Source: Polytrichum commune
Taxonomy: Eukaryota > Streptophyta > Polytrichopsida > Polytrichales > Polytrichaceae
Length of the DNA stretch: 64,000 bases
Reading direction: 5' to 3'
Assembly (NCBI GenBank): GCA_950295325.1
Contig: OX485805.1
Coordinates: 37,001,501-37,065,500 of the forward strand
Positions 35,411 through 46,571 of the stretch are shown piece after piece (position 1 is the first letter of the stretch; every line of letters begins with the position of its first letter). Under the pieces are notes generated by a model. The model saw only the letters and a list, made by a program, of their open reading frames with translations. It was not told the DNA's origin and ran no database searches. Both the position numbers and the translations under genes were made by a program.

Positions 35411-36551
35411 TTATAGTCTACCCGCTTCCGACTATGTGTCTCTTAAGTTTTTAGCCAAGAATAACCCTTGTGGCATGACAAGCCATGAGTTCAGATCCAA
35501 ATGCCCTTTTCCCGGAATTCCCCTTTTTAAAGAGGTTGGAATAGTGGCCATATAATTTGCAAACCATTGATGACCATTGTCGATGTCCATATTTGAGTTT
35601 ACTATTACTATAATACCCCCCCCCCTTTCAAAAATATCTATAGAAAGATAATATGGGAATAAAAACAAATCAGCAAAGACCTTGAATTCATTAGAATATG
35701 ACATATGCAAATATTCATCCATAACAAACATACATCCATCAAAACAATGATGACATTTAAAATTCATGTAGTTTGCAATATTCAACAACCTTGCTACTAC
35801 TCTACATTACTCATGCAACGTGCATACTCCTCCCCTGGGAGTGTATAAGGCCCACTCACTCATCCCACGTGATGTCCTAGGTGACACAATTTCAGCACCA
35901 AACCTCCGAGCTAGCTTGCAAAAACTGTGACGAGCTTTTCTTTGACATGAACTCTCAACATGGGTCAGTTTGGGCTCATCTGCTGGATAATGACCATCCC
36001 TACCGTCGGTTCATGAAAGGTTAATCCTCTTCACTACATTGACCCCTCAAGAACAATGGGACCTAAAATTGGGCCTCATCACTTTACATGTGACAAAGTT
36101 GGACCCAAAAAAATTGATAAAAATTATGCCAAATTGAGGGCCTAATGCACATGAATCGGGCCAACCCCAAGCCGTGTATAAGTGGGCCTTGGACCATTGT
36201 TTTTTATGGATGGATGGATGTTTGTTATGGATGAATTGCACAAGGACGTAAACCTCCCTAGTACCAGGATGTACAAGGGCACTGCTGCCCTAGCTTCGTC
36301 CTCCAACCTTCTATTCCATCTCCAAATTCCTTGCAATGTCAATATCAACACAGAGCTCTAAATGAACTCCTTCTAAGCATCTCAGAACTTTTGTGTGCAT
36401 AAGTTGTGTGATTCTAAAGCCAACTGGTGTGTGATTCTATCTCCAATAATACAAACATTGAACCCACGTGCCATCCCTCCTTATCATCAGCTGTGAGCAT
36501 GCAAGCTGACATAAGTTATGTGGTGCGGGAGATGTTTTGCAATCGACCCGA
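35411..36551. other. Intergenic, no gene seen
   Basis: Only random frames; the longest (118 codons, 35432-35788, minus) has no recognisable domain. Confidence 0.5.
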
Positions 36552-36559
36552 GTCTACGC

Positions 36560-37786
36560 CAGTGCCCGGGAAGTTTTTGGGCAAATATAGTCGGTCAAGA
36601 TCCTAGGGATTCTAAATCCATCCGGTTACATGTTGACATCATCTTCCGGTTTTGCTTCATTCGATTGTGGTACATTCTTCTATAGATTCCTCTAACATGA
36701 TCGGTAATCCTCCTGAAGTCTCCAACTTCAACCGTTTATTTTCTCAAACTCAACCGGTTCATCTGTAACTAACCGCCGATTCTTCCCGAGCAGTGGTAGA
36801 GGCGTCCATAACTGATCACTTAAGAGATTTTGTGCCAGATGTGGTGAAGTATGAGGCAGTGAAAAAAATTTCTATGTAGGAAGATAGAAATCAGGAGGAT
36901 ATACTTTTACGCTACCACTCTACATAAATTCGAATTGAACATCAGGGCATATAGTAACGATGTTGTTGTCAGAAGAATTGGCATACCCACTTGATACATG
37001 AGTGCCTGGAAAGTTTGTGGGCATATCGGTCAAGATCCTAGTGATTCTAAATCCAGCCGGTTACATGTTGACATCATCTTCCGGTTTTGCTTTCATTCAT
37101 TTGAGGTATATTCTTCAATAGATTCTCCAAAACAATCGGTAATTCTCCTGAAGTGTCCAACTTCAACCGGTTATTTCTCAAACTCAACTGGTTCATCTGT
37201 AACTGATTCTCCTGAGGTCTTGAATTTCAACTGGTCATTTGTCAAACTCAACCGGTTCATCTGTAACTAACCGCTGATTCTTCCGAAGCAGTGGTAGAGG
37301 CGTTCATAATTGATCACTTAAGCGATTTTGTGCCATATCTTGCGAAGTATAAGGCAAAAAAATTCTATGTAGGAAGTTAGAAATCAGGAGGATATAATTT
37401 TACGCTACCACTCTACATAAATTCGAATTGAACATCAGGGCATAGAGTAACAATGTTATTGTCAAAAGAAATGGCATACCAACTTGATACATGAGTGCCC
37501 GGGAAGTTTTTGGGCATAGTCGGTTAAGATCCTAGTGATTCTAAATCCAGCCGGTTACATGTTGACATCTTCGTCCGGTTTTGCTTTTATTCATTTGAGG
37601 TATATTCTATAGATTCATCTAAAATGATCCGTAATTCTCCTGAAGTCTCCAACTTCAACTGGTTATTTCTCAAACTCAACTGGTTCATCTGTAACTAATT
37701 CTCCTGAGGTCTTGAACTTCAACCGTTCATTTTCTCAAACTCAACCGGTTCATCTGTAACTACCCACCAGTTCTTCCCAGACATAG
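36560..37786 (+). mobile_element. hAT-like element of the CCGGTT family, three tandem units within one insertion
   Basis: A 1,227-bp insertion that starts CAGTGCCCGGGAAG and ends CTTCCCAGACATAG, the same ends as the short copy at 5217-5442. It is flanked by GTCTACGC (36552-36559) and GTCTACGA (37787-37794), an 8-bp duplication with one mismatch. Inside, the CCGGTT module starts three times (36560, about 37000, about 37493). The modules are separated by two copies of a spacer of about 200 bp (GTGGTAGAGGCGT, GATCACTTAAG, GTAGGAAG-TAGAAATCAGGAGG, CGCTACCACTCTACATAAATTCG, TTGATACATGA). Modules 2 and 3 also contain an extra internal block (TCTCCTGAGGTCTTGAA). It encodes nothing. Confidence 0.7.
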
Positions 37787-37798
37787 GTCTACGACTCT

Positions 37799-37826
37799 AC
37801 ACACTACACACTACACACTACACACT
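37799..37826. repeat. (ACACTAC)4 heptamer repeat
   Basis: Four perfect 7-bp units directly after the hAT-like insertion. Confidence 0.85.
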
Positions 37827-37829
37827 CGT

Positions 37830-38100
37830 TGAATTCCTCATGCACAAATCGAGACGGAAGACTGAAAACACGAAGTTAGCTGAACCACTCGTAGACACAA
37901 AACCCAAGGAAATCCCAAAGCCCCAATCATGAAATCGAGCCTCACAATAGAAAAACCGAAATGCAGGAGGACACACACACACACACACACTTAAACCAAA
38001 ATCCTCAAAATCAAGCGCAAATCTCCACACTCACACCAAATCCAATCAACTAGTGAGGGCGGGCCATCTGGTGGCTTCTCAGACACCATGTTCCCCTTTC
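37830..38100 (-). pseudogene. Possible 5' fragment of an unknown gene
   Basis: On the minus strand, an ATG at 38090 opens a frame reading MVSEKPPDGPPSLVDWIW and then meets a donor-like TTG|GTGTGAG. The T/G-rich sequence beyond it, including an (AC)10 tract at 37971-37990, looks like a plant first intron. The composition differs from the surrounding repeats. I do not recognise the protein, and no later exon is visible before the hAT-like insertion. It may be a captured or truncated gene start, or chance. Confidence 0.2.
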
Positions 38101-39628
38101 GGCAACAACCACTGGGAGTTTTCTTTTGGGTGGTTTGTTTGTAACGTTGACATGGACAACTCGGACGATTGTGTGAAAAACACACCACTTATTATGCATG
38201 GAATTGCATCGTGAATACTACTACATCTTCCTAATTGTAATAATGTGGACCAAACGAATCTAAAGCATCCATATTGGTAAATGAATGTGGACCACATTAA
38301 TTTATAAGTAAAAAATGGGATGAAACATTTTGGTCTTGAAAGTGGGGTGTATTATGAAATCATATGATGTAAATGAGCTTGTTTGTGTGTCCATGTTGTG
38401 TAGACATGTTGGCCAATGAGGTTATGGTCATTCTTTCTCCAACTTTTCACAACGTTTACTGCAAAATTGAGTAGGCATACCCTACATGCCCAATCGAAAT
38501 CTCCCCAAAGTTGTTTAAAAATGTTCATCCCAATCCAACAGCTTGTTCAAGAAAAAATGTACCACTAGTGGTGAATTTGATCATATGGATGCTCTCTTTT
38601 TGAAGCTATTTTTAGACAAATTTTAGCCATCTACATGTCTCAAATCAAAATATTAGAACGTGATTGTGTACACACACATAGATGAATACCCAGACAAGAG
38701 ATTCCTTTCCAAGGCCTCTTCCAACACCACTCTTGACCATCAAACCCTAGAATGTTGAATTTACTTTCATATAAGAATACAAATTATCTCCACTACTCCT
38801 TCGTCCAATCCTATGCTATTTTGCCCATTCATACCTTATATGTCTGTGACGGCCTGAAAGGAGAGGTGTCTTCTTCTTGATTGCAATCTATAGTCCTTGA
38901 CGCTTTAGTGCCCTTCTTATTGTGTTAGAGGAAGCCATGATATTTGAAACCTCTCGAAGAACCTTCTAACATTTTACTACAATACTTTGCTCTCTACTTG
39001 CACCAGTCGTGCCAAGTAACGATCGTCCCTCTTACTAAGAATATGTGGACGCCCTAACATTCCCTTATCCTCCAACGTCCATGTAGCTTCATAACGTTCA
39101 ATGATGCAACTAATTTGTTGATTATGTTGTTCCTAGTTTCATGACTATTGGACTATGTTGTTTAGTATGGAGGGCAATAACATGTATATGAATTCCTAAG
39201 AAAGTTGGGGCTTGGTGGAATTGAACTAAGGACCTCACGAATGCAAATCAAAATTGTTAATTGGTGAGTCATGTCATACTGGAACGTGGATTACTCCTGT
39301 AATTCAACAAATTTGAAGAGGTTCAAACAATATTGCAACACCCCAAATTCACATTTCTACCATTTATTGTTGGCCTCTAAGTCATATCACCATGAAAATT
39401 GATGTGAGACTAGCTACATACTTTTATGTAGATTGTGTTGGTACCAAGTGACATAAGTTTTTCTTGTTTCCAAGTAAATGTCAATTTTGTATGTTTGTAA
39501 AGGGTGTTGCAATATTTTTGGAAGTCACTGTAGGTTTGTGGCAAGGTTTGTACTTGAGAAAGGTCTCCAAAGAAGACATTTGTTACAATGAGATTAGACT
39601 AGGCTTGTATTATAAATATAGAAAGATC
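38101..39628. other. Intergenic, no gene seen
   Basis: AT-rich DNA without conserved frames or clear repeat ends. Confidence 0.5.
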
Positions 39629-40044
39629 GTTAAATCAACCACGTAGCTCATTAAAATGACCACAAAGACGCGTTGTGCAATCTCCTGGCTTGTTAAAATT
39701 TGATTTTTCATTGCACACATGAAGAGGAGCAAGGCCTCGGCTTTGTGTTAGAATTAATAAACTTGGCCAACTTGGATGACAAGTCAAAGCCTAGTCAACA
39801 CCTTGGATGTTGACTGTGGTCATTTTAACCAATATGTGGTCGATAACAAACCCCAACTGTTAAATCAACCACAAAGACGCACTGAAATTTGAGCAAATCC
39901 TAGTTGTAAGCTAAAATGTAAAGAACGAGGAAGCAAAGTTGATAATCCTCTTCATGTGTGCGATAAAAAATCAAATTTTGACATGTCATGTGACCGTTCG
40001 ATGCATCTTTGTGGTCATTTTAACAAACTACGTGGTCGATTTCA
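39629..40044. mobile_element. Composite foldback MITE with long inverted repeats
   Basis: The left arm, 39629-39726, is an inverted, diverged copy of 39944-40044. Shared text includes ACCACGTAG, TTAAAATGACCACAAAGA, AAAATTTGATTTTT and GCACACATGAAGAGG. The terminal motif also occurs internally: a right-type end (GTGGTCATTTTAACC, GTGGTCGATAAC) at about 39818-39848 and a left-type end (GTTAAATCAACCACAAAGACGC) at about 39857-39878. The simplest reading is two related elements side by side or nested. Non-coding; target duplication not determined. Confidence 0.6.
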
Positions 40045-41824
40045 CAATTCTATATCCAGTTGTCAACACGATCAGGAGGGCCTATGCAACCACCGAAAGG
40101 GAACAATAATCTTCTCGTTGACCTCCCATAACTTGTGTGACTCAACTCCGATTCTAAAGTTAAAGTGACAATCTACGCGGTTAGCATCTACAAGTGTGTG
40201 ATTAACATATGTGCAATGATGAGATGGGAATATTGTGATCTAAATATAGTCTCCATTCTAGATTCAATTTACTAACACAATCACGATGACTTAATGCGAC
40301 CACTTAAAAAGTACAAGAATCTTCACTTTGACCTCCAATAACTTTTGCACCTCAACTCCGATTACAAAACTTCAAGTGACATAACATTCGTCAGCAATAA
40401 GAGAGGCTTCCATGCCCAAAAATAGCCAAGATTTTAGTTACCTCTACAATGTCACCGTCTCAGCCAGACACTATACTTGAAGAGCACTGAAACCTCATTG
40501 ATACCAAAATATAGCCTGCACAATTCCAAGGCCCACCAAAGTCTGTCAAATGGTATGGACAATCCCCATGCTTGACATTTGATAAACCAAATAAGACCAT
40601 TTCCAATCTCATAACATTATTTAACCAAGTGGGTTGGTTTCATGACCCTGGAATATGTCAATTAAATTATGTGGGCCTCGAACAAAATAAGAATATTTGT
40701 TTATTGTTCATACGTTCGGGCTGGTACTTGGAAATTTGGGTGGAACTATACTCCCAGCACTATTCACATGAATCATTGTTCATCCTAGTATTTTTCATTG
40801 AAAATACTAACATTATTCATGATATTCTTACTAACACTACTCAATATTTGTACCGGCGTCATGTTTTTTTTTAGAGTTTCTTTTTGTGAAGGTAAGATAA
40901 TGGGGGCTCATGCCAAATTATATATATATATAAAATGGAACGCAATCATGCAGCTAGAAAATGTCATGTTGATCCAACGTTTGAAACTATCTGTGTGTTT
41001 GAAAGTGCCCATAATAATACCACACAGAGTAGAGGCGCCTATAACTGATCACTGAAGAGATTATATGCCATATTTCGAGAAGTTTAAGGCAATGCATATA
41101 TTTCCCATGTAGGAAGATAGAAACCAGGAGGATTGCAACTTTTCAGTAATTTTATTCCTTTAAATTGAAGTTACTGTGGATTCTTAAAACCAAAAGTTGG
41201 CCTGGACGTATTACCAATGTCTAGAGTGTGCCATAACTGCTCGTTCCTCCACACTTTACCACTTAGAACCAGGAGATGTGTCATAACACTATTGGTTCCA
41301 ACCTAATCAAAATTCTAGTACCCTATGGATTGCCGATGACGTCCCGATCGGGAATAGGCGCCACGACTACACATACGTTACTAAACCCTAAGAAGCTCCA
41401 AATAACATGATGTGAGTTTGTGTTTGGAAACATTATTAAATTTGGCAAGAGAATCCCTGCATGTCGGCCATTTGGGAACAGATGCGGCAATATTATTATG
41501 AGGTGCCCGGGAATGTGAAGATACGACATGCAAGGCTTGGAGCTGTACACCTATCCACTCACTGTGCACTCACTTGCCTTGCAACTCAATCCGAACTCAA
41601 GCTCCACTTTACAAAGAGTCCAAGAGCCATGACCGGGAAAATCTAAGGGCCCTCAAAAGTCATCACGCCGGACCGTGGGAAATACAAATCCAATTTCGCA
41701 ATTGATGGGCCCTCAAGCTTCGTGTAACGTGGAAGTGGACCATGTTGAGGAATTGTAACATATGTTTGAGTTCAGCCCGGTTTCCACCGTGGCAATATAA
41801 TAGTTGTAAGAGCCAATCAATGCA
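40045..41824. other. Intergenic DNA with two repeat fragments
   Basis: At 41028-41140 there is a diverged copy of the spacer found inside the 36560-37786 element (TAGAGGCGCCTATAACTGATCAC, then GTAGGAAGATAGAAACCAGGAGG). At 41205-41400 is the partner of the repeat at 21700-21900. No gene. Confidence 0.55.
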
Positions 41825-42036
41825 CAGGGAGAACTAACATGAAGTGGTCAAGTTTGAGAAATAACCGGTTGAAGTTCACGACTCCAAGTTATTTACTGAT
41901 CAGTTTAGAGGAATCTATAGAATGTATTTCAAAGAAAGAGAGAAATAATACCTGAAAGATGTCAAACGTGTAACCGGTTGGACTTGGAAACTCTAGGATC
42001 TTGATTGATTATGCCCAAAAGTCTCCATGGGCACTG
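41825..42036 (-). mobile_element. hAT-like MITE (family CCGGTT), diverged copy
   Basis: On the minus strand it starts CAGTGCCCATGGAGAC at 42036, continues through TTTTGGGCATAAT and AACCGGTTACACGTTTGACATC, and ends near CTCCCTG at 41825. It is collinear with 5217-5442. No convincing target duplication was found. Confidence 0.6.
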
Positions 42037-43409
42037 GAGTCTAGAGCAATTTAATTGATTGCCATGGCCCTCTGCTTTGCACAAGACTCGCCTCTTTTGA
42101 TGGGCCTAACGCAATATTTAGTAGACCATGAAACATCATCCACATGGTGTCATGTAGGATGCCATGTAGATTTTCATCCATTTGAAATTCTTTGGTCTGT
42201 CATGCTTTCAAGGTTCAGTGTAAAGTGATCTTGGATTGTCTCTAACTTAACCAAGCACATGATTTTTATACCACATGTCAAGGGCCCTCAAGCTCTAGTG
42301 TAAGGTGGCCCATAGGGTGGGTTTGCACTAGGGTCCAAGACCAAAGAAACTTCAAAATCGAACAAACCTAATGATCGAGATGAAAATTTTGGACCCAAGC
42401 AGTTTATACTAGGGTTTGAGCCTCATGTATGAAAAAGAAGTGGCTTTAACCCCTAAAGACCTACAAGGATATGAGGGATAAAGGTTTTTTTTCTTTTAAA
42501 ATTTTCTTTACAAAAGAGGAGTTGTGATGCACCATCAAATTATCATGTCTGTATGGTTGAAAACGCAAAATCTAAGGTTGCACTTTATAATGAATTTAGA
42601 TGTAAACTGGTTTGAAAATTCAACATGATCATAAAGTCTCATTATTTTGATGAAGAATGTGATGTAATTGGTTGAAATAACAAACACTATAGATTGGTGG
42701 AGAGTTGCAAACATAATGTGATACATAGTTGATCAAACTTTCCAAGTGTCTCATGAGATGTGAGCATTCAATGAGGTATAGAGAATAACCATGCATATCA
42801 TTTCATGATCAAGCATTTGGAGGTGATAGTCAATCTCAATAGCTATTAAGAACATGAAAATATGACTTTAGAATACTTATCTTTGAGCAAGATCCATGGG
42901 ATGTTGAGGCTGTGGACTGAAACATCCTCGTAGACCTTTAGAGGCTAATGTAGCATCACTATCATGCTAAACCTTGGTGGTCCTCACTCTAAAAAACACC
43001 CCTTTCAACTTGAGGTACAAATCTTGAGTCCAAAAGTAAGGTGCATTAAAGGGTGTTTTGCACCCCCGAGTTTCATGAACCCAAACCCTAATGTGAACCC
43101 ACCCTTAGTGTGCAAGGTGGTGATCAAAGTGGGGGTGTGATCAAGGGTTGTTTCTCAACCCAAGCTTGTTGCTATACCCATTCTTTGCAAAAAAAACTAT
43201 CACAAAGGAATCATACTTAATCTTTGGAAAGGACTTAATCCTTGAAGCACCTTACTTAACCCTTAATTGCACATGGAGCCTCCTTGGGACTTTGTGGTGG
43301 TCAAACATGAATCCCAAGATGAATCACACTAGAAGATAATTTCGATTGTTTACAAGCTCAAATAATATAACAAACTTTGCATCTATAAGATATCAACCTC
43401 ACTACAATG
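42037..43409. other. Intergenic, no gene seen
   Basis: Short random frames only. Confidence 0.5.
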
Positions 43410-44030
43410 TGTATGGAATCTAGTGTAACGTACCCTTCTAGCGAATGGTCTACTCCATGAAGCTAGAGGCTTAGAAGTGTCATAACCCCAAATTGTCAAG
43501 ATGGCATTATTTGTTTGCATGTATTGGATTTTTTATTTTTTTACAATAGGACATGTATCATAGCACATTCACATTGGAGTATTTGAGATGATAGTTTTAC
43601 ACTTCAGTATGCAAGAGGAAGAAATTATTGAGCATCTGAATGCCAAGGGATTATGTGTTTACATATTAATATGCAAGAGATAGATAATAATGAGCATACT
43701 AATGCCAAGTGTCATGTGCTTATACCTATGATCAACTTGTTGACCCATGTGTAACCTAAGCATAGGCCTTTTGTAGTATTGAGCATACTAATGCCAAGTG
43801 TCATGTGCGTATACCTATGATCAACTTGTTGACCCATGTGTAACCTAAGCATAGGCCTTTTGTAGTATTGAGCATACTACTGCCAAGATATTAGTAATTC
43901 CACTTATTTCAAGTATTATGTTGTTACACCAATGGTTAAGTTATTGCGCAATAATGCAACCTGCACATAGGCCCAATAATAGGGTAAGTGACACTAGTAG
44001 GCAAGTGAAACTAATACCATACACAATTTG
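43410..44030 (+). repeat. Interspersed repeat family A, copy 3
   Basis: Collinear with 2060-2580 and 23830-24265 (AGTATTTGAGATGATAG-TT, CAGTATGCAAGAGGAAGA, ATAGGGTAAGTGACACT). It contains an 89-bp tandem duplication at 43692-43869, whose two units differ at one base (GTGCTTAT versus GTGCGTAT) and are followed by the start of a third unit, so the duplication is recent. Confidence 0.6.
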
Positions 44031-45416
44031 GTACACTCTAAACTCCGTATCATCACACACGTGGTAACCAAAGTGCACATGATATTACGGAGTTTTGTAG
44101 TGTTAACGTGGATGTGTGATACTATAGAATTAGTGTAGCATGTGACATTGTGGAATAACACAAAGGAGATGTGAGGACAATTTGAATTCGTTCTCTCATC
44201 ACCTACACTAGTGTGGTCCACTCCACTTGGCCTTCTTGGGCGATGTGGCGGATGCATGCACCAACATTCAACAAGTGGCATTAGAGGAAGACGAAGAATG
44301 AGAATAAGAAGGTGACATTGCACTTGCTGACACATGGCGCAATGCGAGGGTGTGGGTTGACTTGTTTGGTGGTTTACATTAATGACAAATTTCATGATAT
44401 AAGGGAGAGAAATGTGACAATACGGAGTGAGATTTGAACTACGAACATCCGTTCCCTAGGGTTTCGGGATATTAGAGAGTGTGTGACATTATGGAGGTTG
44501 ATATTACGGACTTTAGGGTGTACATGGTTTGCTTTCCTATCAAGCTTTTATGATTAGATACAATGACTACACTTGACCTTGTCATAGTCAAGAAATCACA
44601 TATGTTGGAATTTTGTGCATTTTATGTGATTAAATATTTTTCATAATTTTTGTGGTTTAATTTATTATTCCATGTTCTAAATTTATCAAATTTACTTCTT
44701 CTAATCCTTAAGAATTTTTTTGAGGAATAAGTATAATGGAATGCTTAGCTTGCCATTAAAAGCCATATGGGAATGTTTTCATCATGGAGCGATGAATTGG
44801 AGATGCAAATTTGGTTGACCACAAGTTTGGGCAACAAAGGTGAAGGGTAAGTGTCTCTATTGTGGGCACTTCCAAATTTCAACCATTGGATCGGATCAAG
44901 AACTGTCCCGCAGTCTTAACAATTGCAAATCACAAAGACAATCATTTCAAGTTTCAAGATCAATCTTGAGATGCAAAAAACACAAGAAATCACATTCTCT
45001 TTTCAGCACACGATCACAATAAACCCTCCCAAATTCCAACCTAAAACAATACCTATAATTTGAGCACATAGTGCTAATCTCACATCACAAGTATTTGTAT
45101 TAGTGTCCATTCTTAACTACAAGCCTCACCATATATGACTCAAATATAGATGGCCAATCAAGGCTAAAAGTGACCACATGAGGCCCATATACCTTAAGCA
45201 TCACATTGTGCTCATCCGATGTTGCGATTAGTCTTTGGCGTTATCATTTGTGGTTCCTTTTAGCAGGGGCCCGCCTTCAACTTTTGTGTCCGACTTGAAC
45301 CAATCAAGATCTCGACGAATTACAAGTGCTCACTTCAAGATAGTTGTCCGACTCCCAAGGTCCCATCAATCCCATGCAACCTTGTTTCAAGGTCGATCTT
45401 GCAATTGCAAAACATC
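44031..45416. other. Intergenic, no gene seen
   Basis: The 133-codon minus frame at 43994-44395 and the Cys-containing plus frame at 44840-45022 show no recognisable domain. The right edge (GTGTC, 45417-45421) is the target site of the copia insertion. Confidence 0.45.
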
Positions 45417-45421
45417 GTGTC

Positions 45422-45669
45422 TGTTAAGGCAGCCTATAGCTAGCCTCACGACCTATAGCCGAATATAGATGACGGTAGCCGCCTTCCGGAAGGTGGCTAC
45501 ACTATCCCCGCGGTAGTGGGTCCGGGGTTAGTTAAACATAGTATTGTAGGCTACTAAGTGGCGGCTAAGCCCAATTAATGTACTTAGTCTTGAACATATA
45601 TATACGACCACGTGGCTCTTGTTAGTCACTTGCACCATTACGCTCACCGGCTATTGCCTAGTCTTAACA
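45422..45669 (+). repeat. 5' LTR of the copia element
   Basis: 248 bp with TG...CA ends. No difference from the 3' LTR at 48967-49214 was found on reading both through. Confidence 0.97.
45596..45604 (+). promoter_or_regulatory. TATA box in the 5' LTR
   Basis: ATATATATA in the LTR, followed 7 bp later by CACGTGG (G-box core). It is probably the element's Pol II promoter. The same site is present in the 3' LTR near 49141, where it could read into flanking DNA. Confidence 0.55.
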
Positions 45670-46571
45670 CGTTATCAGTCACGATTGCTTGAGAGCTCCT
45701 AGTTCAAATTTTTTTTTTCCCTCTCTTTTCCCACTCAAGACTACGCTTCAGCCCTATATAAACTGCCGCTCACTATCTAGTTCTCTCTCTCCGCTCCGCT
45801 ACATCATGCGGAAGCGCTGCTCCCACATTAGTCCATCTGATCTCCACTTTAGAAGAAATCAGAACACAAGCATTAGAGGATTGAGTTACTGATTAGACTT
45901 GCTGCAGGCAGATAGTTCTTATTTGTTTTGTTGCTGCAGATAGTCCTAATTCTCTGCTGCCACAGATATAGTGTGATGCAGATAAACTTTTTGCTACTAC
46001 AAATGCATTTTGCTGCCGTAAATAGACATCTAACACCTGCTGTAGAAGTCTATATCTCTTTCTGTTACTACAAAGCTCACCTTTGATAATACAGATATAG
46101 TTTTTAATCTGCTGCAGAAAGAATACTTCTTTACTGCGGACATATCAACTTTGCTGTCCGCAACTACAGAATCCACGGCCGCGGACACAGCTCCTCACCA
46201 CTGCAGATACAGTCTCTTGCTGCACCCTACTGCTGTCTGAAGCATCAGTCAAACCCAGCTTTCGTTGTAACCAGCTGCTGCTGCCGACTGTAACCAACTT
46301 CTACTGCCAAATGAAACCAACTACTACTGCAGCCTAGACATCCGATAAGCCTACTTACTCATTCTCATTCACTTATCAGTGCTTTGACTCTGAACTACAA
46401 GTAATTAGTAGAAACCTCCGTTTTTACTAAAACCGAAGTATATTTCTATACTTCGAAAGATACATTTTGTTGGAACATATCATAATAGGCTAAGATCAAA
46501 AAGTATCATCACTCTAGTATATAATCTACAACAAGCTACCTTGTTATTACTAGATTCCTAGATGACCTGAA
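45670..46571 (+). other. Long untranslated leader of the copia element
   Basis: About 900 bp between LTR and gag. It should start with the primer-binding site; the sequence CGTTATCAGTCACGA shares only the TATCAG core with the common initiator-Met site. A second good TATA box (TATATAAA, 45755-45762) is followed by a CT-rich stretch. From 45900 to 46320 there are about a dozen degenerate CTGC(a/t)G-ATA motifs (for example 45930, 45974, 46111 and 46198). No conserved frame. Confidence 0.6.

Noticed and set aside
43994-44395. 133-codon minus-strand open frame
   Set aside because: No recognisable domain; it overlaps the end of repeat family A and has Cys/His-rich but random-looking composition.
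44780-45022. Possible zinc-finger (CLYCGHF with nearby WRC) from a hAT/BED-type transposase
   Set aside because: Only a single Cys-x2-Cys pair, an in-frame stop between the pieces, and no downstream His ligands or transposase sequence.
45670-45690. Standard initiator-Met tRNA primer-binding site for the copia element
   Set aside because: Only a TATCAG core matches the usual TGGTATCAGAGC; I record the position but do not name the primer tRNA.
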